A stretch of 64,000 nucleotides of DNA from Argyresthia goedartella (Eukaryota > Arthropoda > Insecta > Lepidoptera > Argyresthiidae), in NCBI GenBank assembly GCA_949825045.1, contig OX463820.1, positions 11,358,501-11,422,500 of the forward strand. The letters are read 5' to 3'. Positions 22,880-33,192 of the stretch are shown piece after piece; position 1 is the first letter of the stretch, and each line of letters begins with the position of its first letter. The notes beneath the pieces were generated by a model, which saw only the letters and a program-made list of their open reading frames with translations, did no database searches and was not told the origin of the DNA. The position numbers and the translations under genes are program-made.

Positions 22880-23544
22880 TGCCAATCTGATTTGTTGTTT
22901 CGGCTATTCGCTAATAAGCAAAAACTGTGCTAAATTTCGACCACACACAAAATCGTTGTACCTACATACTGTGAAGCATTTTTCGGTTTTACATTCGGGG
23001 CTCAAACGATCACTGGTGGTTGGTATGTTGATAGTCTCCTGGGCTAAGATACGTAATCGTAGTGATCTCAAATTGCTCTCGGAGTTCTAGAGTTAAAAGT
23101 ATGCAGTAGTTGAAAGTCAAAAGTATACAATTCTTACCAACTAAATAATCGACCAGTCTCTCAAGACTTCGAACCCTTACACAAGTTCCCTGTCCCATGA
23201 AACTCCTTTTAATAGTAGCCGATCTTCAGCAATCAAATCACAGACAAACCTCGCTTCAAGTATTTGCTACCGGCTCTAATTTTACCTAGGTATGCAAGTC
23301 GGTTCCAAGAAATGTTTTTACTCCAAAGTCGTTAAAGTGGGCTTAGGTCATTAATTCACCATCGCCATTAACGGACGAGGCAGGATGGTGAGGGCGAAGC
23401 GAGATAACGATCGGGCGTCGAACCTGCTACCCACACGCGGCGGTCCGCCGCAGCAGTCGGTGGTTACTTGGTTAGGGATAAGTAAGCGTGGCTGACAAAA
23501 ATATGATGTTCCCTTACAGAAAACGATGTATAAGTCTACTGCTA
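22880..23544. other. No recognisable gene
   Basis: A GC-richer patch lies at 23,360-23,480 (ACACGCGGCGGTCCGCCGC, itself partly palindromic). No ORF is supportable. Confidence 0.4.
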
Positions 23545-23640
23545 CTAATATTATAAACGTGAAAGTTTGTGAGTATGTGTGTATGGATGCTTGTTACTCT
23601 TTTACGCAAAAACTACTGAATGGATTTTAATTAAACACAT
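23545..23640 (+). repeat. Common insect interspersed repeat
   Basis: TACTAATATTATAAACGTGA, AAGTTTGTGAGTATGTGTGT and CAAAAACTACTGAATGGATT are recalled as very common in insect genomes. The class is uncertain. Confidence 0.6.
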
Positions 23641-23644
23641 TAAC

Positions 23645-23777
23645 GCCCGGTTTCTGAAAGGAAAATTACCTGTGACAACTTGTTAAACGCATTTCAGCCA
23701 ATCACATGCCGTTATTTTGAATTAATGATCGATTAATCGCTGGTTACATTTGACAACTCTTTCGGGAACTGGGGGTA
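23645..23777. repeat. MITE family F, best-preserved copy
   Basis: The termini CCCGGTTTCTGAAAG and CTTTCGGGAACTGGGGGT are imperfect inverted repeats. The core is ATTTCAGCCAATCACATGCC followed by TTATTTTGAATTAATGATCG. Relatives: 6,405-6,510, 40,541-40,640 and 45,071-45,207. Confidence 0.65.
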
Positions 23778-24206
23778 TTATATCTAACTAATAATAACAT
23801 TGATTTCAATCATGTTTATTTTTAAGAGAGCCAAAGAATTGAATGCCATTTGAATAATGTTGAAGAGGTCTGAATAGATTTTGTTAGGGTTCTGTTGAGT
23901 AAAATCCGGTACTGGCAAATTTATATCTAAGTTTTTTTGTATACGTCTCTAGTTTATGGGATGTAATAGGCCTATAAAATGATGGAGCAGTCATATCCTT
24001 ACTAGCAATTGGGAATGAAACTGTTTTACTACTGTGATCGGAGGGTAAGCAGTTAATTACATTTTAACTTGTGAATGCACAGTCACAAAAAAACGTTATC
24101 TAAGCAAGTTTGGCTCGTAAATGTAATTCTCGTCGGCTTTCTAGAGCCGACAAGAATTAATACATGACATAAATTAAATTATTTGAATAAAGTTATTATA
24201 AGGCTC
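23778..24206. other. No recognisable feature
   Basis: No gene or repeat that I can support. Confidence 0.35.
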
Positions 24207-24325
24207 AGAAGGAGATGAAGGATGGAGGGACGACCTGGATAGGTTTCAGTCAGACTGGGTCGGCATGACGGCAGATAGGAATTTGTGGGTACGATCAAGG
24301 GAGGCTTTTGCCCAGCAGTGAGACA
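24207..24325 (+). pseudogene. LINE ORF C-terminal tail
   Basis: The plus strand reads EGDEGWRDDLDRFQSDWVGM and TADRNLWVRSREAFAQQ, then a stop. A 'RWxDDLxxF...DRxxWxxxxEAFxQQ' ending is typical of insect LINE ORF2 termini. A short A-rich tail follows at about 24,340 and abuts the next element. Confidence 0.65.
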
Positions 24326-24339
24326 CAGAATAAACTATG

Positions 24340-24850
24340 TAAAAAAAAGCAAATCGATATTAAGATCACCACAAACTTTTTTTTGTTACTACATAGTTTA
24401 GTCAGGGTTTCCTCCATAATTTTCTCAAATATTTCGAAATTGCCATGACCTTTTTCATCCCTCGAAGGTCTGTAGACACAATCAATAATATGGCTGTCTA
24501 ACTCAACACAAGACAGGACCTCTATTTGTCTTTCAACAATAAGTGCAAGAATATCTTTCCTTAATATTATTTTTACTAAGATTAAAGAACCACCTCTATC
24601 AGCAGTATTTCTATTGTAATGACTGATAACTTTGTAATTATTTATGTTAAAAGACATCATATTTTCCTTTAACCAGTGCACTGTAATACAAATAACATCG
24701 ATGTCAGAATTTTTTGGAAATAATTCGCGCAGCGCTCGTGCTGTTGAGCTGCGAGGTGCCTCCCCGTTGCTGTTTCTTGACCGGGACAGCGGTGGACGCT
24801 GCGGCACTCACGTTGAGGGGGGTCAAGACCAGAGTTTGTGATATGGGCTC
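24340..24850 (-). pseudogene. APE-type endonuclease of a LINE ORF2, truncated
   Basis: The minus-strand frame (24,295-24,807) reads SDIDVICITVHWLKENMMSF, HYNRNTADRGGSLILVKI and ELDSHIIDCVYRPSRDEKGH. These correspond to the E-x-W-L, G-G and V-Y-R-P blocks of LINE AP endonucleases. Just past the frame break at about 24,365 the next frame continues GDLNID, the Asp-Asn catalytic block. The element is cut there by the tail of the + strand LINE at 24,207-24,325. The EHWL glutamate reads VHWL, so a key acidic residue is also lost. Confidence 0.78.
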
Positions 24851-25640
24851 ATTCCCATGCTGGTCTCATCCTTCTCGTCCTCAATAAGAAAGCCTAACAA
24901 TTCCGCGTTCTGGCGTTGTAGATGAACTGACTCAGACGTCGCGGCTCTGAGTTCAACTAACTCACTCTGTTCTTTGGCATAACATTGGAGTTCGTTTCCC
25001 AACAGGTCACTTAGATGATGGATTTCTACTCAGGCATCTTGGAGATCTGACTATAAACCTAAATTTTAATCCCGAAGCTCGTAAGCAGTATAAGCAGATA
25101 CTTGTTGCTCTGTTTGGTTGCCGTTTCAGTGTTTATTTTAGTTTATTCCCTCGAGTTTTCTTCATGAATTTATTTAATTTAAAATACTTTTTAATTTTTC
25201 TACTGCTTGTCTGCATGGTTTGACGGATAGTACTTCTAGTTCTTGTTGGAGAGAGGTAATGTGGCAAGATTCGTTGTTTTCTTTTTCTATGCTCGTATCA
25301 GTCAATTTCAAGTTTGCCTCATTGAGTTGGTATTGGAGGAATTCACTACGGTCACAAGGAGAAGCAAGGCCAGTGCGCAGGGTGTCAAATGATTCCACTA
25401 GTTTTTCTAATCGTTGAATCTCATTTTGCGACTCCTCGTTTGTTTCTCGCAAAGTAGACACACTATCGCTTATAGCTATGAGTTCTTGGCTTTCAAGCGT
25501 TTTATTTCAAACTAATTTTCATTGCGGTCTACCAGTAGCCTGTGGTTTAATTCTTCCGCATTGGTTAGTTGTTGCTATAGTTTTGAATTTCTCTGCTCTG
25601 CATGCATTCTTCGCGTACTAACGTTGGAGAATGCCATGCC
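24851..25640 (-). pseudogene. Coiled-coil ORF upstream of the endonuclease (LINE ORF1-like)
   Basis: Minus-strand frames 24,860-25,020 (NELQCYAKEQSELVELRAAT, VHLQRQNAELLGFLIEDEKD) and 25,174-25,461 (SQNEIQRLEKLVESFDTLRT, HITSLQQELEVLSV) show heptad-like leucine spacing. A further piece at 25,480-25,620 reads NAEELNHRLLVDRNEN and FEIKRLKAKNS with internal stops. Position and order (coiled coil, then APE) fit ORF1 of a LINE. A captured host coiled-coil exon cannot be excluded. Confidence 0.5.
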
Positions 25641-26032
25641 TAGAAATTGAAAAAAGAATGGGTGCTTAGAACAAATAATAAATAAAAAAATGACCACACG
25701 ATGTACTGGATTGTGGCCTCGTGATATTCTAGTTCCTAAATTCTTGGTTTCGTTTCGTTCGTTCGGCTCGGAAAAGTGTGAGTTCACTTGTATTGGATTT
25801 TTACAGTTTAGAAATGTTTGTTGCCATATAAAAAGTTTACAAATAGGTAATTCCAGTGTCTTCTACCTACCACTTCCAGTGTTAGCAAGACTTCTAGCAG
25901 TAATTCGAGTTCTCAATGTACTGACGGAACGGCTGTGCCCGACAATTGATAATCTTCACTTGATCCTAGTACGGCGATAGCAATGAAAACCAGTGGAAGC
26001 CCCATTTAAGTGTTTGTTTATGTAGCAGTAAG
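25641..26032. other. No recognisable feature
   Basis: A 96-codon + strand frame (25,690-25,980) lacks motifs. Nothing is supportable. Confidence 0.35.
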
Positions 26033-26515
26033 AACGGGTTTTCACTAGCTAAAACTAGTTTTGACTAAGTGCCTTAGTTAAAACTAGAATTTACTGCTGG
26101 TCGAAAATGAATGTCAATTAAGCAACCAATACGGTTTTGTGAAAGGACATAGGATCGCCTCGCTCCGCTCCGCTCTACTCAGCTCCAGGTTGTTCTTGAA
26201 GTTGTGACCTACCACAACCTAACTTTGGTGTTCGGACAGAAAGTGACCTATAGCAACTAATTCAGCTTCAAATTCTAGTTATGACTAGGAAATGCTAGTT
26301 TTAACTTAGGTTAAGGTCTAACTAGTTTTGACTTGTGAAAACGCGTTCTAACTAATAACGGATTTTCACTATAGTACAGTTTACTTTAACAATACATAGT
26401 TTTACATTTACATATATCAATAAATTACTAGGAAATTCTAGTTTTATCTAAGACACTTAGTAAAAGCTAGTTTTAGCTAGTGAAAACATGTTGTAACTGA
26501 AAACGTGCTTTTACG
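26033..26515. repeat. MITE family G, complex copy
   Basis: The left end is AACGGGTTTTCACTAGCTAA plus AACTAGTTTTGACTAAG. Inverted matches occur at about 26,320-26,347 (AACTAGTTTTGACTTGTGAAAACGCGTT) and again at about 26,462-26,495 (CTAGTTTTAGCTAGTGAAAA). One element ends near 26,347, and a second, internally deleted copy seems to follow it. CTAGTTTTA-type units recur throughout. Confidence 0.68.
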
Positions 26516-26540
26516 GGGGCATATACTTACAAATGTTTTT

Positions 26541-26935
26541 TAGGGTTCCGTACCCGAAGGGTTCCAAACTGGACCCTATTACTAAGACTTCGCTGTCCGT
26601 CCGTCTGTTACCAGGCTGTATCTCAAGAACCTAGCTAACTAGAGAGTTGAAATTTTCACAGATTATGTATTTCTGTTGCCGCTATAACAACAAATACTAA
26701 AAAACAGGATAAAATAAATATTTAAGGGGGCTCCCATACAACAATACCACATACAAACTTATGGATGCACCTGGTTACGTACATGGAGTGTGAAAGTAAC
26801 CGCACCAATAACTTTGTAAACAATATTTTGCTGTGTAAAATCCAAACTATTCACTCCACACCATCGCTTCCATTGAACGGTGGTACGGAACCCTTCGTGC
26901 GCGATTTAGACTCGCACTTGACCGGTTTTTATTTA
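26541..26935 (+). repeat. Common lepidopteran repeat (AGGGTTCCGTACC type) with nested module Q
   Basis: It starts TTTAGGGTTCCGTACCCGAA and contains GACCCTATTACTAAGACTTC, AGTTGAAATTTTCACAGATT and TGCCGCTATAACAACAAATA. It ends GGTACGGAACCCTTCGTGCG. Module Q (inverted) sits at 26,757-26,850 where the usual interior should be. Confidence 0.72.
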
Positions 26936-27261
26936 TGTTTTGTATAGCAAAACTTCTACCGTCAGTCGTCTAGCGGTAGCTTCTAAGAAATTTTCACTGA
27001 CAATTTCCACAAGACCAGCAACGCATCTTGACGATGATGATGAGATGGGACTCCCGCTGAACCACAAGCAGGCGGGTGATCGCTCCTCCATTGTGTCACC
27101 CAATTCCCAGTGTTCTGGCACTTGTTTATGTTAGTTCTACAGCTGTCCCTCGGTCCCTCCCCGAGTCTTGTTCGCTTTATGAACTCTAGAACGTCGCTAA
27201 ACTTTAAGTTAGACAAGTCATCTACTTTAATGCTATTCATCCCTAGTGTCACGCGTTTGAA
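26936..27261 (-). other. Possible retroelement remnant
   Basis: An 89-codon minus-strand frame (26,983-27,252) starts TLGMNSIKVDDLSNLKFSDV, then LEFIKRTRLGEGP. The GATGGGACTCCCGCTGAACC text (about 27,044) is frequent in moth LINE tails. Class not certain. Confidence 0.25.
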
Positions 27262-27621
27262 TATGTCACCATAAGATACTCACAACCGTTAGTTGATCAA
27301 CTAGCGACAGATAGTAAACCAGACCGACAGGGTTTAGAATTTACGTTTCTTTTGTTCTTACATGTCAACCTAACAAGGGGCTTCTCTGCGCTCGCCCCCT
27401 TTAGTCTTCACCTAAGCTGCCACAGTGTTTGCCATGGTATTTCGTTTGCAATAAAGTTTAAACCAGTTTACTATTTAACGGTTTTAACCGTTAGTTTATC
27501 AACTAACGCGTCATAATTAAGCAGTACGCTACAGTTTACTATCTGTCTATAGTTCACCAACTGACGAGAAAGAAAATGTCAGTTTATCATCTAACAGTTT
27601 TGACAATCTTACGGTGACATA
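27262..27621 (+). repeat. MITE family B
   Basis: Terminal inverted repeats: TATGTCACCATAAGAT at 27,262 and ATCTTACGGTGACATA ending at 27,621. Next in are CCGTTAG and CTAACAG. The interior holds a hairpin module, GGGGCTTCTCTGCGCTCGCC, followed by CTTCACCTAAGCTGCCACAG. A relative in opposite interior orientation is at 33,601-33,924. Confidence 0.75.
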
Positions 27622-27639
27622 TATAAAATAGAAAAAAGT

Positions 27640-27975
27640 ATTTTAAAAGTAATTGCTCCAACTAAATCCATTTCTGATTATAAGAAAAAGAAAATTAACC
27701 TTTTCCAACACTGTAAAATTCTAGATGTATGTGACAAAATAAAATCACAAACACTTATCGATGAACTTAGTAACAAGACATTTTTGAAAAAAAATAACGG
27801 CCTTCTAGATTACGTAACCTTAGATATATGCCCTCGTTTACATTACCTATATATAATAATACTTATGGAAGTAGAACATGGATGAACTTTTTGCCAGATA
27901 TGGTCAACGAACTTCCAAATGAACTTCAACATTTATATATTAATAGCGATCGCAATAAGTATAACTATAAGAAAA
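27640..27975 (+). pseudogene. Probable retroelement protein end
   Basis: The stretch reads IAPTKSISDYKKKKINLF, QHCKILDVCDKIKSQTLI and DELSNKTFLKKNNGLLDYVT, then a shifted frame NNTYGSRTWMNFLPDMVNEL. A Y-G-S-R-xW-xxxLP pattern resembles LINE C-termini. I cannot name the family. Confidence 0.35.
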
Positions 27976-27979
27976 GTGC

Positions 27980-28049
27980 TCCGTGGTCTAATGGGTTTCA
28001 CGCTTGCCTCTCACACAGGAGTTACAGGTTCGAATCCTGACCATGTACC
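27980..28049 (+). repeat. tRNA-like SINE head or tRNA relic
   Basis: TCCGTGGTCTAATGGGTTTC forms an A-box-like D arm, CCTCTCACACAGGAG an anticodon-like arm, and GGTTCGAATCCTGACC a B box/T arm. A second copy lies on the minus strand at 63,681-63,750. No clean acceptor stem is seen, so this is more likely a SINE head than a working tRNA gene. The parent could be Val- or Glu-type. Confidence 0.55.
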
Positions 28050-29790
28050 AAGTCATAGTCACATATCGATACAGAATTATAGAAACTGTTGAAGAGTTTT
28101 ACGCGGAACTGTATGCGTCAAAAATTGAGGAATCAGAATCACCAGATATCCACGGACCAAGAGCAGAGCCAATCGAGCGGCTTGAAGATGATATATTGCC
28201 TCGGCTAACGGAGTGTGAACTGCAATATGCTCTAAACCAAATGAAATGTGGTAAGGCCTCTAGTGATGATGGAATATATGCCGAGATGTTGCAAGCAGGA
28301 TCTCCGGAAATTTTGAAGCCTCTTTCGATAGTTTTCAATAAAGTTCTGTATGAAGGCAACACTCTGAAATCGTGGGAGAATTCCATAGTCACGATCCTTC
28401 ATAAAAAGGGCCATAAGTGTAAGTTAGGTAACTATCGTCCTATCACCCTCCTCTCCCAAGTCTTTTAACTGTTTGCGAAGATCTTATGCAACAGACTTAC
28501 CCGAACTCTATTTGCATACCAACCGATAGAGCAAACAGGCTCCCGAAGTATATGCTCAACCATGGAACACATTCACACCGTCAAACAACTGATAGAGAGA
28601 TGCTGGAAGTATAAGCGGCCCATATGCTTTGCCTTTGTCGACTATGAAAAGGCATTCGACAGTGTCGAACAATTTAATTCTCTCCATCGGTGTAATGTTG
28701 ACAAGCGAGAGGTGGATATTGTCCGGGAGCTCTACCTAAATGTAACTCTCCAAGTACGTATGCAGGCTCCCTGACTTCGTGCCGATCCAGCGAGGTGTGC
28801 GCCAAGGGGCACAACTTTGCCAAAGTTATTTACTGGTGTGCTCGAAGATCTGCTGAAGACACCCGACTGGGAGGACAAAGGTATTAATATCTGCGGCCGA
28901 TGTTTATCACATCTTCGCTTTGCTGACGACCTTAATTATCCTTCTAGCCGAGATCTTTGCGGATCTTCAGAGAATGCTCGAAGACCTGCATAAAGCTTTA
29001 TTTTGGGTCGGCCTGGGGATGAACCTGTCATAATTTTCATAGTTCATAATTTCATAATTTCTTTATTGCACACAACTAATATATGGGCAACAAGACTTAC
29101 ATAAAAATAGTATACAAAGGCCAGCTTATCTCTAATAAGAGATCTCTTCCAGCAAACCAAATTAGGATGGGAAAGTTCGATTGCTGAGCAGGGGTGACAA
29201 TGGGTCCTCAAACTAACATATCGTGGGTAACTGTCGTCTAGAGACTGTGGACGATTCGAACTACCTTGGACACAGTTTATCCTTTGGTTTAAATTCTCAG
29301 GTGAAGGAGATCTCCAGGCGCATACAGCTTTGGTAAATTAGAAGACGTTCTAAAGTCCAAAATCCCTCAATGCCTGACACCTCACATATGGATCCGAGAC
29401 ATGGCCGCTCACAAAGGAAGCCATGCATAAAATCCGAGTAGCACAAAGGGCAACGGTGCTATCCTCGGAATCTCCCTTCGCGATCACATACCCAGCGTCG
29501 AGATATGACGACGTATACCAGGTCGTAGATGTGGGTATGCGAATAGCAAGGTTAAAGTGGAGATTGGCGGGACACGTGGCTTGGAGGGACGACGGCAGAT
29601 GGACCAAGGCGGTGGCGGAATGGTGGCCAACGGAAGCGCGTAGAAGAGAGGCAGACTACCCGCCCTACGGTCGGATGACATCGCTTAAACTGCCGGGCCA
29701 CAGTGGTCCAGGTTGACCCAGGACCGCAATAAATGGCGTTATGAAGAGGAAGCCTTTTACTCCACAGTGGGTGCAGGAGGCTGGATAGAT
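28050..29790 (+). pseudogene. RTE-type LINE, reverse transcriptase and C-terminal region, decayed
   Basis: Open from 28,067: VEEFYAELYASKIEESES, RLTECELQYALNQMKCGKAS, DDGIYAEMLQAG and VTILHKKGHKCKLGNYRPIT are the RT N-terminal blocks. After a stop at about 28,466 the frame continues LFAKILCNRLTRTL, then STMEHIHTVKQLIERCW and CFAFVDYEKAFDSVE. About 28,785 onward gives VPIQRGVRQGAQL, LRFADDL-like text and ADLQRMLEDLHKA. Interrupted at 29,030 by another LINE tail, it resumes at 29,170 and ends with HKIRVAQRAT, RIARLKWRLAGHVAWRDDGR and EEEAFTPQW-type text. Multiple stops and shifts show it is inactive. The block order fits RTE-clade elements. Confidence 0.85.
29030..29165 (-). mobile_element. Jockey-like LINE 3' tail inserted in the RTE relic
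   Basis: TTTCTTTATTGCACACAACT (the reversed tail) and CTTATCTCTAATAAGAGATC followed by TCTTCCAGCAAACCAAATTA match the 3' UTRs at 8,345-8,480 and 10,560-10,655. Only the last ~130 bp were inserted, a severe 5' truncation. Confidence 0.8.
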
Positions 29791-29801
29791 AGATAGATAG
29801 T
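29783..29801 (+). repeat. GATA microsatellite
   Basis: About four GATA units (GATAGATAGATAGATAG) just after the RTE relic's end; possibly its simple-repeat tail, since RTE elements often end in short tandem repeats. Confidence 0.7.
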
Positions 29802-30289
29802 TTATATATGCAGCCTGGTCTGATCTTTCGTACATGGAGACTATCTATTATCATGGATACTATGGTTTTGTTACTAGTTACCCAAGCAGTTACGTCATTA
29901 CTTCTATCTTTGCTGACAGTGTCCATCAGGCGGGCTCAAGGTAGCCTACTAGATATACCTAGATAATAATCGTAGGTCTTAACAATATCTAGATAGACTA
30001 TATGGATGTAGGTAGGTACCTACCTTCTTCTACTCTGTACAAGTTTAAATACATGTCTACAGTGGGTGCAGCGGTGTAGAAGGCAGCATAGGTAGAGACT
30101 TGTGGCACTACCTTTTGATGGCATCTACTTATTTAGATAATTATTAAATTTAGCTGTATCCTCTATATATTTTCCTACCTACTCCCTAATTAGATAAGTA
30201 CCACGAGTACAGCCCAAGAATTAACAGAGTATACGTAAAACCACGCTTTGTTGCTACCCACATATACCTACTAAATCATCAAACAAATC
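29802..30289. other. No recognisable feature
   Basis: AT-rich sequence leading into the GC-rich Pc upstream region. No motif-bearing ORF. Confidence 0.35.
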
Positions 30290-30769
30290 GTGTCAGCGCA
30301 AGCTGATTCTACCATTTATCACCCATATCTCTCTGGCGTCAACAATGCCGAAAGAATAAATAAACGCGTGTGTGCCAGCCAGAGAGCGCCCGGATCCGGC
30401 GACCCTACTCAGACGCCGCCGCACCGTAATCCAAAATGTCCGTTTATTTCTCTACATGAGTTGCTGCGAGGCCAAAAAAAAGCAGGCACATTTGGAATCG
30501 ACCGAGCGAACAGGTTCAAAACGAGGGAGAGCGCACTTGGCTCCGGCCGATCCATAGCAGGCGGGGCGCCGCACCGCTCGCTCCTATTGGAGCAGACTCC
30601 CGCGTCGCCCGCCGCCCGCCGTCCTCCACCAATCACGGCCGGCCTTGCTTCACCCTCCCTCACCCCGCTGTCCTCCAAATACCGACGTCTAGCCGACGAC
30701 ACACGAACGCGGCCCGATCAAAACCGACCAAGCTGCCTTAGTTACTTTACGTGCGTTCTGTAGGCCGGT
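30290..30769 (+). promoter_or_regulatory. GC-rich upstream/promoter region of Pc
   Basis: GC content rises sharply here against AT-rich flanks. About 30,580-30,650 has CTCCTATTGGAGCAG (inverted CCAAT) and CACCAATCACGG (CCAAT), plus CpG-dense text such as GCGTCGCCCGCCGCCCGCC. It ends just before the candidate leader exon. ORFs of up to 157 codons in this stretch look like by-products of high GC. No TATA box is obvious; a housekeeping-type, CpG-rich promoter is inferred. Confidence 0.5.
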
Positions 30770-30895
30770 CGCTTTGCCACTCATTTTGGTGAAATTCTAA
30801 AAGCATTTTTGGACAGTGATTTCGGTGTTTTGCTGTTTTTGGACTATGTACGTCGCTCTTTTTATGGATTTGCGGACAGCTCGTTTTTAACACAG
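30770..30895 (+). other. Pc: Candidate 5' non-coding exon of Pc
   Basis: The region downstream of the GC-rich block ends in CACAG|GTATGT (donor at 30,896-30,897), a strong 5' splice site. The best partner is the acceptor TTTTATTACAG|ATATCG (AG at 31,514-31,515), giving a 620-bp intron before the start-codon exon. The left limit (transcription start) is a guess. Without RNA data the exon is inferred only from splice signals and position. Confidence 0.4.
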
Positions 30896-31019
30896 GTATG
30901 TTGTTGATTAAACCTCAAGAATAATCTTATATTCCCTTAGAGTCTAAACCTAATCCATGAAAAATCTTTAATAAACAACAATTCGGTCGGGGGAAATTAA
31001 TGTAACCTAAAAGAGCGGT

Positions 31020-31205
31020 GTTCTCGTAATCAACGTAGCCGAGCAGTTTGGCAACGTCGCACGTAAATAATAGGGTAGGCGCTCGGTCTTTCTCTCGCAG
31101 CTGGCGCGTAGCGGCAACGTCGCGCCGCGCTCCGCTGCGCCGTGCCACCGCGGCGCGGGACGACACTGCAAACGAAACTCGCCCGCTCAGTATAGAAATG
31201 CAGTT
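31020..31205 (+). promoter_or_regulatory. GC-rich block inside the 5' intron
   Basis: About 31,095-31,170 is CpG-dense (AACGTCGCGCCGCGCTCCGC, then CCACCGCGGCGCGGGACG). It may be a second promoter or an enhancer of Pc. It includes CTTTCTCTCGCAG, a decoy or alternative 3' splice site at about 31,100. Confidence 0.35.
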
Positions 31206-31515
31206 TATACCTACGCGCTGTAACTGCAATAACACTATTCTATAACTGCTGTTACTAAGCGGCCAACATCTGGATATTTTTGGATAATCGAATTCATTTG
31301 ATTACTATGTAAACTTTATCTTATTTCCATATACAGTACATAAATCACTACTATGTTTACATTATATATATTGTATGAGTGTATGTAATAGTTATTAACT
31401 ATAAAAACAATGTGTGGCCTATTTTTCAATACCACATTCATTATACGAAAACATTGACGGCGTCCACGAAATTAAAGGAATTCCTCATTTGGTTGAAAAA
31501 TGACTTTTATTACAG

Positions 31516-31856
31516 ATATCGAGCGGGTTTGCGGACTCGTAGCGCTCTCTGTCGACGAAGCGGAAAGACTACCGGCGGGACGCGCGGGGAGGGAGACACC
31601 TCCCCCTGCCTGCCTGCGACAGTTTCTGCCCGGCACACGTGAGGGAAGGACGCACTTCGCTTCGTAACAGACACCCGGCATTCGCGCGGCAATTTCGAAC
31701 AGTGAAGTGATGTTATAGTGAACTCGTGTTACTGAAGATGCCCACCGGATTGCAGTGCCTATAAATTTGGATGCAGTTAAAGGATCACACTATTGGATTG
31801 CAGTGTTTTATTTGGATTGGATTGAACTTTGAACAGCAAAACTGGGGACGCACAAG
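31516..31856 (+). other. Pc: Pc 5' UTR (second exon, non-coding part)
   Basis: It follows the acceptor at 31,514-31,515. Near the start codon an in-frame TGA (31,830-31,832) rules out N-terminal extension. The first 180 bp are GC-rich. Several small upstream frames exist but none is notable. Confidence 0.45.
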
Positions 31857-31916
31857 ATGGAATTGGGAGACAGCGTGTACGCCGCTGAGCGTATAATCAA
31901 GAAAAGGATTAGAAAT
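31857..31916 (+). CDS. Pc: Polycomb protein, coding exon 1 (chromodomain start)
   Basis: This exon encodes residues 1-20 of a Polycomb/CBX-family protein that binds trimethylated Lys27 of histone H3 as a subunit of nuclear PRC1 and maintains gene silencing. The start ATG sits in a good context (CACAAGATGG), and an in-frame stop lies 27 bases upstream at 31,830. The peptide contains VYAAERIIKKRIRN, the first beta-strand of the chromodomain; Tyr8 should be the first aromatic-cage residue. The exon ends at codon 20 (AAT) with GTAAGT at 31,917, phase 0. It joins the exon at 51,078 in frame and restores one continuous chromodomain. The assignment is very firm because both halves fit only this family. 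Confidence 0.94.
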
Positions 31917-31920
31917 GTAA

Positions 31921-33192
31921 GTATCTCATTCTGGGTATTTTACATGATACCGATAAGATATTAGCAAAACCTGCATGAGGGATCGCATTTCATAATGCAA
32001 TATCAGTTTGGTCAGCTTCGTTATTACTTCATCGCTTGCTTAATTTATGGCTTTGGTGGATGAACTTTTATAACACGCATGAAAACGCTAATAACCAAGT
32101 TATAAGTGATTTAATTGCTTGAAAGATTTCTATATACCTTCAAACTTTATCCCAGTATTGTCGTCTTGCCAGCAGCTGTTCACGAATAATTATCGCAAGG
32201 GGTTTGGGTACCTTTTGAAGCGTGTTCTGCTTGCTTATTATTGTCAGGGTCTCCCTTTACATGAATTTCATAAGTTTAAAATAAGGGGCACAGTGAGAAA
32301 CCGACTTCTTTTGAAAAGATCCCTTGCTTGAGATTATATTAAGTCATTGAAAGTAAACAAGTTTCGCGAAACTTTTATTAAAACCCATGTTAGGGGTAGC
32401 TTGGTTCTTCTTCGGGGATTTTTGCTTTGTTTGCTTGATAAAAATTGGGTTAGTCACAGACACTTTTTATGCATCATGTTATGTGTGTGTTTTAATGTGC
32501 ATCTATATCACATCTACTTATACTATTCTGCGTGTGAGCTCATCTAAAGGTAGATTACAAAGGTAAGTTGAATTGACTTATGATATGATGCAAATATGTC
32601 ATTTTTGTAACTCGTCCTAGTCTAATTTGTCTGGTTAAATCAGCAACATCCTCTATTTAAATACTTTAGCTTCGCAGCCTTATATTAGCTGCGACATCTG
32701 GGAATTCCCATAGATTTTGAAGAATTCACCAATCCAACACCATTATTTCACACGAACTCTATTTCGACTTTACTTTGTAAAATTTTCAAAAAAAAATCTT
32801 AGATTTCAGAATTACTCGATAAGGTTACTGTTCTAACTTACCAAGAAAACTAAACGTGACTTAACGTGAAAATGTGAACATCTCATTTTGCTGCAAACTT
32901 GTGTCTGAGAAGGCGGTGTCACCCCATTTGCTATTATTACCCATACGCCCACACAATTAACACGACGCCCAACAAGCCATAACATGCAGATGGTCTATTG
33001 TTTTCATTGTACAATGGACTTATTTCTAAGCTGATGTTGAATGCAAATATCTTGCTGTATTCTCAATTCATGTCTGTAAATTTCATGTTTTGATTTTGTG
33101 TTATCGTTTAGAGTGGAAATTGAAGCTAAACAGTATGTTGAGATGATGATAGTAAAAACGGTAGCTAGCTCAAAGTATTTTCTGCATAACTC
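31921..33192. other. Start of Pc intron, no recognisable element
   Basis: AT-rich, apparently single-copy sequence without ORFs carrying motifs. Being close to the 5' end it could hold regulatory sites, but I see no specific one. Confidence 0.35.

Noticed and set aside
27980..28049. A functional tRNA gene
   Set aside because: The T arm and anticodon-like arm are plausible, but I could not form an acceptor stem, and the second copy at 63,681-63,750 differs in the arms.
30290..30763. 157-codon ORF upstream of Pc
   Set aside because: It lies in a GC-rich promoter-like region, lacks motifs, and competing frames on both strands are equally open.
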